The position numbers and the translations under genes were made by a program. From the NCBI GenBank assembly GCA_963725085.1, contig CAVRXM010000001.1, positions 620,001 through 684,000 of the forward strand: a stretch of 64,000 bases of DNA, given 5' to 3'. The notes beneath the pieces were generated by a model, which was not told the origin of the DNA, did not search any database, and was given only the letters and a program-made list of their open reading frames with translations. The stretch comes from VRUE01 sp963725085. Its GTDB lineage: Bacteria > Actinomycetota > Thermoleophilia > Solirubrobacterales > 70-9. This document shows positions 52,251 to 62,200 of this stretch, piece by piece (position 1 is the first letter of the stretch; each line of letters starts with the position of its first letter).

Positions 52251-53371
52251 GCGCCCGGGTTCTGATCGCCGGGGGTGGCGTGGCCGCGCTGGAGTCGGCG
52301 ATCGCGCTGCACGAGCTCGCCGGCGACCGGGTCGAGGTCCACCTCTACTCGCCGCGCGAGGACTTCGTCTACCGCCCCTTCGCGGTCGCCGAGCCCTACG
52401 GCGCCTCCCATGCCATGCGCTACCGGCTGGGTCCGCTGGCAGAGCGCTGTGGCGCCGACTTCCACCTCGGCAGTATCGGCTCCGTCGACGGCGACCGTGG
52501 GCTTGCGCGCACCCACGACGGCGAGGAGGCCGGCTTCGATCACCTCGTGGTCGCATGCGGCTCGCGGCTCCTTGCCGGGGTGCCGGGAGCTGTGACCTTC
52601 TGGGGCGTGGCCGACGATGGCAATGTGCGCGACGTCGTCCGCAACCTGCGCGAGGGCAGGCTGCGGCGGGTGGTGTTTGCGACGCCCGGCGGCAGTACCT
52701 GGGCTCTGCCGATGTATGAGCTGGCCCTTCTCGCCGAGAGCGAGCTCTCCAAGCAGGGCGTCGACGAGGCAGAGCTCGTGATCGTCACTCCCGAGGACGC
52801 GCCGCTGCACCTCTTCGGCCGCCGCGCGAGCGAGCGTGTCGGGAAGCTGTTGGCGGAGAGGGGCATCGAGGTCTTGACCGGCGCGACCCCGATCGGGTTC
52901 GAGGACGGCCGCCTGACGCTCTCACCCAGCGAGACGATCGAGGCCGACGCCGTGCTCAGCCTTCCCCAGATCCAGGGGCGGCAGCTCGGCGGTGTCCCTC
53001 ACGATGCCGACGGGTTCGTCGCGGTCGACGACCACGGACGGGTGCGGGGGATGAGCCACGTGTTCGCCGCCGGCGACGTCACGACCTTCCCCGTCAAGCA
53101 GGGCGGGATCGCAACCCAGCAGGCCGATGCAGCGGCCGAGGCGATCGCCGCCGAGCTCGGTTGCGATGTCGAGGCTCAGCCGCTCGACCCGATCCTGCGC
53201 GGTGTGCTCTGGACCGGAGGGAAACCGCTGTACCTGTCCGGCTATCTGGCCGGCGGCCACGGTGAAACTTCGATCGCCAGCGACGAGCCGCCGTGGGAGG
53301 GTGACGCGCAGGAGAAGATCGTCGGCCGCTACCTGTCACCGTTCCTGGCCGATGCCGCAGCCGCGCTTTAG
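52247..53371 (+). CDS. FAD-dependent pyridine nucleotide-disulfide/SQR-like oxidoreductase
   Basis: 374 residues. FAD-binding motif RVLIAGGGVAALESAIALHE at the start; the second FAD motif is GMSHVFAAGDVTTFPVKQGG, as in sulfide:quinone reductases and type II NADH dehydrogenases. The C-terminal part (GKPLYLSGYLAGG) is SQR-like. The catalytic cysteines of true SQR are not seen at the expected places, so the substrate is open. No NAD site is clear. Confidence 0.85.
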   Translation: MSARVLIAGGGVAALESAIALHELAGDRVEVHLYSPREDFVYRPFAVAEPYGASHAMRYRLGPLAERCGADFHLGSIGSVDGDRGLARTHDGEEAGFDHLVVACGSRLLAGVPGAVTFWGVADDGNVRDVVRNLREGRLRRVVFATPGGSTWALPMYELALLAESELSKQGVDEAELVIVTPEDAPLHLFGRRASERVGKLLAERGIEVLTGATPIGFEDGRLTLSPSETIEADAVLSLPQIQGRQLGGVPHDADGFVAVDDHGRVRGMSHVFAAGDVTTFPVKQGGIATQQADAAAEAIAAELGCDVEAQPLDPILRGVLWTGGKPLYLSGYLAGGHGETSIASDEPPWEGDAQEKIVGRYLSPFLADAAAAL

Positions 53372-54624
53372 CCTCGGCTTGCCCGGTGTGGCTCGCTCCC
53401 GAGATACCTCGCGGGGTCGGACTCGAAGGCGTGCAGGCAGTCCTCGGAGCAGAAGTGGCGGACCTCACCGCCGGCGTCGATGCGGATCGCCCTCGCCCGG
53501 TCGACCTTCATCCCGCAGACCGGGTCGGTGGCGCCGCGCTTGGCGGTGAGCCAGAACAGCACCGTGAAAATCAGCAGCCCGATGAGGTTGAGTACCAGCT
53601 TGTAGTCGAGCTCGATCGAGCCGAAGATGTCCGCCCGTGTCGGCCGAGGCCCGGTCGGGATCAGGCCGAGGGCGCTGAACAGGCCGTCGACGACCAGCGC
53701 CGCGATCACCATCGTCACGAACATCAGCGCGGTGATCCGCAACGCGAATGCCGTGCCGTAGTACTTCCGGTACGCGGCGATGATCGGCAGCACGATCAGG
53801 TCGGCGAATATGAACGCCATCACCCCGGCGAAGCTGATCCCGCCCGACCACAGCACGGCGGCAAGCGGGACGTTGCCGACCGAGCAGACGAAGCTGAGAA
53901 CGGCGATGATCGGGCCGACGATTACGTTCTCGATCGCGACGACCAGCGGCGGCGCATCCTTGATGAAGAGGCTGTTGAAGAAGTCGTCGCCGAGCAGGCC
54001 GATGAAGCCCGCGAGCAGGAAGCCGATCGTGATCTCCTTCCAGAGCATCTGCCAGTCGCCGCGGAAGTTGTGGGCTACGTCCGACCAGGCATCGCGCGAG
54101 GTCAGCCGCTGACGCCAGCCCATCCGCTCGCCGGCCGCGTGGTGCTGGTGGCCGGAATCCGCCTCGCGGGCATGGCGCCTCGCCGCCTGCTCGAGGCTCG
54201 GCGAGACGAACCGCCGCAGCAGCACCGACATCAGGACGATCATCACGATCCCGCCGATGTACTCGGCGAGGGTGAACTGCCAGCCGATCAGCACCCAGAG
54301 GACCAGCCCGAGCTCCCAGACGAGGTTGGTCGAGGCGAACTGGAAGGCCAGCGCCGTCGCCGCCGAGGCGCCCTTCTGGAACAGGGACTTTGCGATCGCG
54401 ATCGCCGCGTAGGAGCACGAGGAGGACGCCGCGCCGAGCCCCGTCGCCCTGGCGATCGCGCCGGGCCCGCTGCCGGCGAGGCTCGCCTCGATCCGCTCGC
54501 GCGGCACCCAGGCCTGGACGATCGCCGAGATGGCGAAGCCCAGCACCAGGGCCCACCAGACCTCGTATGCCATCAGGAAGGACTGTTCGAGCCCCTCCAG
54601 GACCTTGCTCAGGGCGTCGCTCAT
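53368..54624 (-). CDS. Permease (DUF318/ArsP-like) with C-terminal YHS metal-binding domain
   Basis: 418 residues. About ten hydrophobic segments form a predicted permease; the family cysteine region is GAASSSCSYAAIAIAKSLF, repeated in the second half as FVCSVGNVPLAAVLWSGG. A His-rich loop (HQHHAAGE) lies in the middle. The C-terminal YHS domain (DPVCGMKVDRARAI, then FCSEDCLHAFESDPARYL) binds metal, as in copper ATPases. The promoter carries a CsoR-type operator, so copper or a related thiophilic metal is the probable substrate. Its stop overlaps the SQR-like gene stop. Confidence 0.85.
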   Translation of the reverse strand: MSDALSKVLEGLEQSFLMAYEVWWALVLGFAISAIVQAWVPRERIEASLAGSGPGAIARATGLGAASSSCSYAAIAIAKSLFQKGASAATALAFQFASTNLVWELGLVLWVLIGWQFTLAEYIGGIVMIVLMSVLLRRFVSPSLEQAARRHAREADSGHQHHAAGERMGWRQRLTSRDAWSDVAHNFRGDWQMLWKEITIGFLLAGFIGLLGDDFFNSLFIKDAPPLVVAIENVIVGPIIAVLSFVCSVGNVPLAAVLWSGGISFAGVMAFIFADLIVLPIIAAYRKYYGTAFALRITALMFVTMVIAALVVDGLFSALGLIPTGPRPTRADIFGSIELDYKLVLNLIGLLIFTVLFWLTAKRGATDPVCGMKVDRARAIRIDAGGEVRHFCSEDCLHAFESDPARYLGSEPHRASRG

Positions 54625-54644
54625 CTGACTCCAAAGCCAGTTTA

Positions 54645-54661
54645 ATACCCCAGGGGGGTAT
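54645..54661. promoter_or_regulatory. CsoR-type operator of the permease gene
   Basis: ATACCCCAGGGGGGTAT, 20 nt upstream of ATG 54624. The core TACCC[C/T]AGGGGGGTA also precedes csoR (58121-58135), with one difference in 15 bases. Confidence 0.7.
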
Positions 54662-54674
54662 TTTCAAAAATTCG

Positions 54675-55631
54675 TCAGCCCGCCGGGGGATCGGTGGGCT
54701 CTGACTCCAACTCGCCGACGGTGACGTGGTCGGCGAGACGCTCGATCTCCTGCCTCGTCCCTGTGCCGAGACCGCGCCGGGTCGCGTTCAGGGCGCCGGC
54801 CGCCATGCCGAGCCGCAACGAGTCGAGCATGTCCATCCCCCGCGCCAGGCCGACACCTGTGGCGGCGAACATCGAGTCGCCTGCGCCGCTGCGGTCGAGT
54901 GCCTCGAACACCGGGCCGGCGAGCTTGATCTGCGCCGAGGACTCGTCGTCACTGACGAGGATGGCCGGCGCCGAGGCCCTCGAGACCAGGACGTTGTCGG
55001 CGCCGGACTCGTGGAACCTGCGGGCCGCGTCGAGCAGATCCGAGATCGCGTCGCTCCTGGCATAGCCCTCGCGGACAAGCTCCTCGTCACTCAGTCGCAG
55101 GAGCTCCACGCCGCCTTCCAGAGTGGAGGTAATCAGCGGACCGGTCAGGTCGGCGATCACGAGCTTGCCGTTGGCTCGCAGATCGGAGACGAGACGGCGA
55201 TAGAGATCCGCTGGAACGAGATCGGCAGGCTGGCAGCCGGTGATCAGGGTCAGGTCGGCGTCGAGGCCGGCGCCGACCGCGATTCCGTACAGCTCGTCGG
55301 AGGCGTGGCGGTCGAGAGGCTCGCTCTCGACGCTGACCACCTCGACCCGGGAGCCGCCACGGCGGTCGTGGATGTAGACGCCGTTCGCCACTCCTGCGGC
55401 CGCGGCCCTCAGCTCCGGGAGGTCGGAGTCGATCAGCCCCCGCAGGACGTGACCAGGCTCGCCCCCGAGCGCAGAGCAGATCACGACTTCTGCGCCGAGG
55501 GTCGCTGCCAGGCGGGCAACCCAGATTCCCTGCCCGCCTGCATGGAGATGCACCTCCGGACGCTCGGCACCCCGCTCGATGGTGATCGTCAGAATCGGGG
55601 AGGGGGCGAAGACGGCGATCTTCCCGCTCAC
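54675..55631 (-). CDS. pfkB: PfkB-family sugar kinase (1-phosphofructokinase-like)
   Basis: 318 residues. Ribokinase/PfkB fold: N-terminal HAGGQGIWVARLAATLGAEV, the PfkB signature 2 ALDRSGAGDSMFAATGVGLA with catalytic Asp, and LIADLTGPL in the middle. Probably phosphorylates fructose-6-phosphate or another sugar phosphate. GTG 55631 overlaps the stop of the upstream inositol monophosphatase-like gene (GTGA). In M. tuberculosis a pfkB (Rv2029c) is in the DosR regulon beside a USP and hspX. Confidence 0.9.
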   Translation of the reverse strand: MSGKIAVFAPSPILTITIERGAERPEVHLHAGGQGIWVARLAATLGAEVVICSALGGEPGHVLRGLIDSDLPELRAAAAGVANGVYIHDRRGGSRVEVVSVESEPLDRHASDELYGIAVGAGLDADLTLITGCQPADLVPADLYRRLVSDLRANGKLVIADLTGPLITSTLEGGVELLRLSDEELVREGYARSDAISDLLDAARRFHESGADNVLVSRASAPAILVSDDESSAQIKLAGPVFEALDRSGAGDSMFAATGVGLARGMDMLDSLRLGMAAGALNATRRGLGTGTRQEIERLADHVTVGELESEPTDPPAG

Positions 55632-56449
55632 ATCGACTCCCTGAGGAGATTTCCGATCGGGTCGACGAGCGGGGTGGCGGAGGCGATGGTGTAGCGCGAA
55701 TCGACATCGTGAGGAGAGCCGTCGAAGTCGTAGACCAGCCCGCCGGCCTCCCGCACCAGAAGCAGCCCCGCCGTCACATCCCAGGGCAGATTGGAAAGCA
55801 TCGCGGTCGCGTGCAGGCGCCCGGCCGCGAGCCAGGCCAGATCGAGCGCGGCCGAGCCGTGCATCCGCACCCGGAGGCATTGGTGTGCGAGCCGGCCGAG
55901 CAGCGCGAGGTGGATCCTGTTCTCCTCCTCGGACCCCACACCCACCTTGAAGTCGGCGAGGCCGACCATCGCCTCGCTCAGGTCCTCGATCTCGGCGACC
56001 GTGATCCTCGTGCCGTTGAGGAAGGCGCCGCCGCCCTGGGTGGCGACAAATCGCTCTCCCAGCAGTGGCGTGTCGACGATTCCGAGTACGGGCTGACCCC
56101 CGACCAGCAGCGAGAGGGAGATCGCGCAGAGCGGGCTGTCCTTGCTGAAGTTGATCGTGCCGTCGATCGGGTCCAGTACCCAACGTGGCCCCTCGCCTTC
56201 GAGCTCACCGTCCTCCTCCTCCCCGAGGAACGGGATCTCGGGTGTCGCGCGCGCCAACGAATCCTTGACCGCGGATTCGATCTGGACGTCGACGTCGGTG
56301 GCGAAGTCGCGATCACCCTTCGCGAACAGCGCCCCGATGTGGAGGCGACCCCCACGCATGATCCGGCCGCCGAGCTCGATCGCGCGTTCAGCTGCCAGGA
56401 GCGGTCCTGCGCCGACCCTGGACGGGCCGGCCCCTCGCCGCGATGCCAT
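55628..56449 (-). CDS. Inositol monophosphatase family protein
   Basis: 273 residues. Metal-binding motifs: DFATDVDVQIESAV, FLGEEEDGE, WVLDPIDGTINFSKDSP (the family signature) and the late LPWDVTAGLLLVREAGG. Hydrolyses inositol phosphate, fructose-1,6-bisphosphate or PAP-like substrates. ATG 56449 has GGAGG 7 nt upstream. Coupled to PfkB, which hints at an opposing kinase-phosphatase pair on sugar phosphates. Confidence 0.92.
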   Translation of the reverse strand: MASRRGAGPSRVGAGPLLAAERAIELGGRIMRGGRLHIGALFAKGDRDFATDVDVQIESAVKDSLARATPEIPFLGEEEDGELEGEGPRWVLDPIDGTINFSKDSPLCAISLSLLVGGQPVLGIVDTPLLGERFVATQGGGAFLNGTRITVAEIEDLSEAMVGLADFKVGVGSEEENRIHLALLGRLAHQCLRVRMHGSAALDLAWLAAGRLHATAMLSNLPWDVTAGLLLVREAGGLVYDFDGSPHDVDSRYTIASATPLVDPIGNLLRESM

Positions 56450-56754
56450 CGGCTGCCTCCTTAGGTCCGGGTGCGGTCGGAATGAGCCTAGGCCGCCGGG
56501 CGGCCGTTGGCGACGGGGAAAGTCCGCATCAACTCGTCGGGGATTCCACGGATGTCCTGGCCCATGGCCGGATCGAGAATGCGGCCGAATCGATGGAGCT
56601 GCGAGAGGTCGACACGGAGGAGGTTCGAGGACGCGGTCGAGGCTGCTCGCGAACAGTCGGCCGAGAGGCGATCGTCGAGAGCGAGGACCTCGATGATCTG
56701 GGGAGGATCGCGGCGCTCCTGCGCCACTGAGCAGAAAGGGAACGGAGGTGGCCT
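56450..56754. other. Intergenic region with two overlapping candidate small ORFs
   Basis: The gap between the IMPase gene (minus) and the PRTase fusion (plus). Candidate on minus: 56488-56727, GTG start, 79 residues, ending DELMRTFPVANGRPAA. Candidate on plus: 56473-56730, 85 residues, ending EDLDDLGRIAALLRH just before the next gene. Both keep high third-position GC, so codon bias does not decide. No family is recognised. Promoters for both flanking operons must also lie here. Confidence 0.4.
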
Positions 56755-58092
56755 GTGGCTCATCGACTTGCCGTGTTCTTGGATCGCCGCGACGCCGGCC
56801 GTCGGCTCGCCGAGGCGCTTCAGCCCCTTGCGGAGGAGGCGCCGTTGGTGGTCGCGCTGCCGCGCGGCGGCGTCCCGGTCGGCTTCGAGGTCGCACGGGC
56901 GCTCGGCTCCCCGCTCGACATAGTCCTGGTCAGGAAGCTCGGGGCGCCGTTCAACCCCGAGTACGGGATCGGCGCAATCGCCGAGGGGGGTGTCCGCATC
57001 GTCCGCCGGGCCGATATCGAGTTGATCGGGATCTCCGAGGAGGAGTTGGAAGCGGTTGTGGCTCTCGAGTCGGAGGAGCTGGAGCGCCGCCGGCGCCTCT
57101 ACCGGGGCGACGAGGATCCACTCCCGGTCGAGGGCCGCACCATCATCCTCGTCGACGACGGAATCGCGACGGGCGGCACGGCCATCGCCGCCGGGCAGGC
57201 GCTGAAGCACCGGGGTGCCGCAAGGGTGATCCTCGCGGTCCCGGTCGCACCGCCAGGAACTGAGCAGCGGCTGGGAGGCGACTTCGACGAGATCGTCTGC
57301 CTCGAGCAGCCGCACGGATTCTTCGGCATCGGGCAGTTCTATGTCGATTTCGGTCAGGTGAGCGACGACGAGGTGATCGAGCTCCTGGGCGAGGCAAGGG
57401 GGGGCGAGCAGGCCCGCGTGGCGGCGGCGGGCGATCCTCCGGCGGCGGACCCGGCGACCAGCGAGCGCACAGTCGAGATCGAGCTCGAGCCCGGTCTGCG
57501 ATTGGCCGGCGACCTGAGGTTGCCGGACGCTTCCTTCGGGCTGGTGATCTTCGCCCACGGCAGCGGCTCCAGCCGTCTCAGCCCCAGGAATCGTCGGGTT
57601 GCGGAGGCCCTCAACGAAGCAGGATTCGCCACCCTGCTATTCGACCTCCTCGCGGGCGAGGAGGAACTCGACCGCGGAAAGGTCTTCAACATCGGGCTCC
57701 TGGCCGATCGCCTGCTGGCCGTGACCCGCTGGACAGCCGGCGAGGAGGATCTGCGCGGGTTGTCCGTCTCCTATTTCGGAGCCTCGACCGGCGCCGCGGC
57801 GGCCCTGCGGGCGGCGGCTCGCCTTGGCGAGGAGGTCCGCGCGGTCGTGTCGCGCGGCGGCAGGCCCGATCTTGCGGCCGAGAGCCTGGCTGCGGTCGTC
57901 TCACCCACCCTCCTGATCGTCGGCGGCGCCGATTGGCAGGTGCTCGAGTTGAATGAGCAGGCGTCGAGGCTCCTGCGCTGCGAGCACGAGGTCGCGATCG
58001 TCCCCGGCGCCACCCACCTCTTCGAAGAGCCTGGCGCGCTCGAGCGGGTCGCGGAGCTGGCGGCGGGCTGGCTCCGCCGCCACTTGCCTTAA
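56755..58092 (+). CDS. Phosphoribosyltransferase-alpha/beta hydrolase fusion
   Basis: 445 residues. N-terminal PRTase domain (about 1-215) with the PRPP motif ILVDDGIATGGTAIAAGQA and VVALPRGGVPVGFEVARALG. The C-terminal dienelactone-hydrolase-like domain (about 235-443) has IFAHGSGSSRLSPRNRRVAE, nucleophile elbow YFGASTGAAAALRAA (Ser about 355) and His in GATHLFEEPGAL. The same domain order is found in mycobacterial Rv0571c (DosR regulon). GTG 56755 has GGAGGTG at good spacing. Substrates unknown. Confidence 0.9.
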   Translation: MAHRLAVFLDRRDAGRRLAEALQPLAEEAPLVVALPRGGVPVGFEVARALGSPLDIVLVRKLGAPFNPEYGIGAIAEGGVRIVRRADIELIGISEEELEAVVALESEELERRRRLYRGDEDPLPVEGRTIILVDDGIATGGTAIAAGQALKHRGAARVILAVPVAPPGTEQRLGGDFDEIVCLEQPHGFFGIGQFYVDFGQVSDDEVIELLGEARGGEQARVAAAGDPPAADPATSERTVEIELEPGLRLAGDLRLPDASFGLVIFAHGSGSSRLSPRNRRVAEALNEAGFATLLFDLLAGEEELDRGKVFNIGLLADRLLAVTRWTAGEEDLRGLSVSYFGASTGAAAALRAAARLGEEVRAVVSRGGRPDLAAESLAAVVSPTLLIVGGADWQVLELNEQASRLLRCEHEVAIVPGATHLFEEPGALERVAELAAGWLRRHLP

Positions 58093-58119
58093 GCCGGGCC
58101 ACCGGTCCTTTGACTCCAC

Positions 58120-58136
58120 ATACCCTAGGGGGGTAC
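58120..58136. promoter_or_regulatory. CsoR operator overlapping the csoR -10 box
   Basis: ATACCCTAGGGGGGTAC. A possible -10 box, TACGCT (58134-58139), overlaps its right arm, so binding would block transcription; GTG 58150 follows 10 nt later. Confidence 0.7.
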
Positions 58137-58149
58137 GCTTCGTTCCAGC

Positions 58150-58437
58150 GTGCCGCAGCAGCCAAAACCGGGATACAGCGCCTCCAGGGACCAGCTCGTG
58201 ATGCGACTTGCGCGGATCGAGGGACAGGTCCGCGGCATCGCCCGCATGGTCGAGGAGGAGCGCTACTGCATCGACGTGCTGACCCAGATCCAGGCGACCG
58301 AGGCGGCGCTGAGCGGCGTCGCCCTCGGGCTGCTGGACGACCACGTCCGCCACTGCATGGACGTCGGGCCCGCCGAGCGCGCGGAGAGGGCAGATGAGCT
58401 GATGGGCGCCGTCGGCCGCTTCGTACGCAGCCGGTGA
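58150..58437 (+). CDS. csoR: CsoR-family copper-sensing repressor
   Basis: 95 residues. All-helical DUF156/CsoR protein: LARIEGQVRGIARMVEEERY with Cys in YCIDVL, then His and Cys in HVRHCMD; the Cys-His-Cys set is the Cu(I) site. It would repress its own operon and, by the shared operator, the YHS permease gene, releasing DNA on Cu(I) binding. GTG start; a later ATG (58201) would cut helix 1. Its stop overlaps the next gene start (GTGA). Confidence 0.92.
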   Translation: MPQQPKPGYSASRDQLVMRLARIEGQVRGIARMVEEERYCIDVLTQIQATEAALSGVALGLLDDHVRHCMDVGPAERAERADELMGAVGRFVRSR

Positions 58438-59132
58438 GCGAAGTACTCGAGATACTTGGGCTGGCGCTGTTCGCCGCCTGCTACCCGACGCTGCTGGTCG
58501 CGGTGACCGCGATGCTGTTTCTGCCGAACCCGAAGCGGTTGATGTTCGGTTACCTGCTCGGCGCCTACACGGTCGGAATCGGGCTCGGCCTGGTGATCGT
58601 CTACACGCTGCAGGACTCTGGCTTCGAGCACGTCTCCCACCACAGCGTCAGCCCCGGCCAGGACATCGCGGTCGGCGTCATCCTGCTGATCGTCGCCTCG
58701 GTCCTGCGCGGCGGATACGACGAGCGGCTTGCCGAGCGGCGGCGGCGGCGCAAGGAGCAAAAGCAGGCCGGCGCCGAGGAAGGCGAGCCCTGGACCCAGC
58801 GGATGCTGGGACGCGGCTCGGCCCGGATCACCTACGCGGTCGGCGTCGCGCTGAGCTTCCCCGGCGTCGCCTACCTCTCGGCGCTGCACCGGATATCGGT
58901 CCTCGACGCTCCGGTCGCTCCGACCGTCGCGCTGGTCGTCACGATCTGCCTGATCCAACAGCTGCTGCTCGAGGTGCCGCTGCTCGGGTACGTGTTCGCT
59001 CCGGAGAGGACCCAGGAACTGGTCCAGCGGTTCCGGGCCTGGCTCACTCGCAACGGCAGGCGCGCGGCGCTCTACGCGGCGACCGCGCTGGGCCTGATCC
59101 TGATCGTCCGCGGGGTGCTCGAGCTGCTCTGA
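58434..59132 (+). CDS. GAP family (Sap/SfLAP-like) membrane protein
   Basis: 232 residues with six hydrophobic segments and a charged cytoplasmic loop (RLAERRRRRKEQKQAGAEEG). The start ILGLALFAACYPTLLVAVTA and LPNPKRLMFGYLLGAYTVG are typical of the GAP/sulfolipid-addressing family (PF11139), related to LysE-like exporters. GTG overlaps the csoR stop, so it is probably copper-responsive. Substrate unknown. Confidence 0.82.
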   Translation: MSEVLEILGLALFAACYPTLLVAVTAMLFLPNPKRLMFGYLLGAYTVGIGLGLVIVYTLQDSGFEHVSHHSVSPGQDIAVGVILLIVASVLRGGYDERLAERRRRRKEQKQAGAEEGEPWTQRMLGRGSARITYAVGVALSFPGVAYLSALHRISVLDAPVAPTVALVVTICLIQQLLLEVPLLGYVFAPERTQELVQRFRAWLTRNGRRAALYAATALGLILIVRGVLELL

Positions 59133-59137
59133 GGAAC

Positions 59138-59160
59138 CCCGTTTCCGCCGGAAAAACGGG
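59138..59160 (+). terminator. Hairpin after the csoR operon
   Basis: CCCGTTTCC (59138-59146) pairs with GGAAAAACGGG (59150-59160) with two bulged A; it starts 6 nt after the stop codon. Confidence 0.55.
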
Positions 59161-59240
59161 ATCATCGCTGCAGTACAGAATTCGTATTCGATTGGGCCTC
59201 GGTCATTGACGACCGGTCCGGGATTTCCTAAACACCGTCG

Positions 59241-62200
59241 ATGCCGTCGACGCCGTTCACGGGGCGTGAAGCTGCCCCGACCTCTCGACGCGGTCTTTGG
59301 CGCAGCGCATTCCCGGCCATGCTCTGCGTCGCTGCCGTTCTCTCACTGGGAGCCGGCTCCGCCTCCGCCGCGGTCGCGGTCGACAAGACGGTGACCACCC
59401 ACCAGACGAGCGGCTCGGGAACGATCAAATCCCCGACCTTCTCCACCTCCGCCTCGGGCGAGCTCCTGCTCGCCTTCGTCACCTCCGACGGCCCATCCAC
59501 GGGCGGGACCCAGTCGTTCTCGAATGTGACCGGAGGCGGGCTGACCTGGCGGCTGCTTCGCCGCGCCAACGCCCAGGCCGGCACCGCCGAGATCTGGGCG
59601 GCGAATGCCCCGGCGGTCCTCACCAACGCCGGCGTCACCGCGACCCGCGCCAACGGCTCCTACCTGGGCTCGATCACCGTCGTCACCTTCACCGGGGCCG
59701 ACCAGGCGGTCGACGGCGCCGGAGCATCCGCCGGCGCAGCCACCGGCGCACCCTCGGTCGCCCTGACCACCACTCGCCCCGGCGCATGGGTCTGGGGCGT
59801 TGGCAACGACTGGGACAAGGCGATCGCGCGCACCGTCGGCCCGAGCCAGACGAAGGTCGACGAGTTCCTCGCCTCGGTCGGCGACACGATGTGGGTGCAG
59901 CGCCAGAGCGCGACGACCCAGTTCGCGGCGACCCCCGTGACCCTGAACGACACCGCGCCGACGACCGACCGCTGGAACATGGTCGCGGTCGAGGTCCTGC
60001 CCGCGGTGGTGGACAACCAACCGCCGTCGCAGCCAACCAACCTCACCGCCGGGACCGTGACCGCGACGCAGGTCCCGCTCTCGTGGACGGCGAGCACCGA
60101 CGACCAGGGGGTGGCCGGGTACCGGGTGTTCCGCGCGGCGAGCCAGGTGGGTGAAGTGAGCGGCACGAGCTTCACCGACTCAACCGTCGCGGCGAACACG
60201 ACCTACACCTACACGGTCAAGGCCTTCGACGCGGCGGGCAACGTATCCGCCGCATCCGAACCGGTGACGGTGACGACCCCGGCCGGAGACACGACGCCGC
60301 CGACGGTCTCGATGACCGCCCCGGCCGAAGGCGCGACCGTCTCCGGTTCGAGCGTGTCCATCGGCGCGTCGGCGAGCGACGCGGGTGGGGTCGCCGGGGT
60401 CCAGTTCCTGCTCGACGGGAGCCCGCTTGGCGCCGAGGACACGTCCTCGCCCTACGGCCTGACCTGGGACTCGACCACCGTCGGCGACGGCACGCACACC
60501 CTCGCCGCCCGGGCCCGGGACGCGAGCGGCAACAAAGCCACCTCCTCCGCGGTCACGGTCAAAGTCGAAAACCTGGCCGTGGGGCCGGCCCAGGTGGGCC
60601 AGTGGGGGCCGTTGATCCCGCTACCCGCGGTCGCGATCCACTCGGCCCTGCTGCCGACGGGACGGATCCTGCTCTTCCAGGGCGACTTCGCGACCGGCGG
60701 CCAGCAGTACGTCCTCGACCCCCAGACCGGAACGGTGACGCAGGTTCCCGACGCGAAAGCGGACCTCTTCTGCGCCGGCCAGGCCGTTCTCGCCGACGGC
60801 CGCATCCTCGTGGTCGGCGGCACGGCCACCAACGGTGGGCTCGGGGTGAAGAACATCACCGCGTTCAACTGGCAGACCGAGACATGGAGCGAATTGGCGC
60901 CGATGAAGTTCCCGCGCTGGTACGCGACCGGGACGACTTTGGCCGACGGCAAGGTGCTCGCGACCTCGGGCTACGACAAAGGCTCCGAAGACCTGGTGAC
61001 GGTCCCCGAGCTGTACTCACCCGACACCAACACCTGGCAGAGCCTGACGACGGCGTCGAACAACATCCCCGTCTACCCGTTCATCTACCAGCTGCCGGAC
61101 GGCCGAATCGCCTGGCTGGGAGCCTCGGAGACCCCGACGCAGAGCCAGGTCCTTGATCTCTCGACGAACCAGTGGTCGACGATCGATAGCCGCGTCATCG
61201 ACGGCGGCAGCATCGCCAACTACGCGCCGGGCAAGTTCATCAAGGCCGGTTCGGCGGCCGACGACGGCTTCTCCGGGAACTCGCTGAAAACCGCCTACAC
61301 GCTGAACATGAACTCAGGCGGGGCGACATGGCAGCCAACCGGGAACATGGCGTTCCCGCGCAGCTTCCTCAACCTCACCAACCTCCCGGACGGGTCGGTC
61401 CTGGCCACCGGGGGCGGCACCGACAAATCGGGCTTCATCGACGCCAACGGTGTGCTCCCGGCCGAGGACTGGAATCCATCGAGCGGAAACTGGACGACCT
61501 ACGCGTCGATGAGCGCCCCACGCCTTTACCACTCGGTCGCGGTGCTCCTGCCCGACGGGCGGGTGTACGTCTCGGGCGGCGGCGGCGACCCCGGTGTCAG
61601 CGACCAGCGCAGCGCCCAGATCTTCTCGCCGCCCTACCTGTTCAAGGGCGCCCGGCCGACGATCGCGTCGGCGCCGGCCACGGTCCGTTACGGGAACACC
61701 GAATTCATCGGCACTCCAGACGCGGCTTCGATCTCGAGGGTGTCGCTGATCCGGACCGGGTCTGTCACGCACGCCTTCGACCAGAACGCGCGCGCGACCT
61801 CGCTCAACTTCACCCCGACCGGCGGCGGCCTCAACGTCGACATGCCGTCCAACCGCAACGACGTTCCGCCCGGCTACTACATGCTCTTCATCGTCAACAA
61901 CCAGGGCGTCCCCTCGGTCGCGTCGTTCGTCCGCTTCCCGGCCACCTACGAAGACTCATCGGCGCCGAGCGCGCCGTCGAACCTGACCGCGTCGGGCGGG
62001 GTCGGAACCGCATCGCTGAAATGGAGCGCGGCGACCGATGACAACGGCGTCGCTCGTTACAACGTCCACCGCTCGAGCACGCCCGGTTTCACTCCCACGG
62101 CCTCCAATCGGGTCGGGCAGGTGACGACGACGTCGTTCACCGAGTCCGGACTGGCGGCCGGAACCTGGTACTACAAGGTGACGGCCGAAGACGCGGTCGG

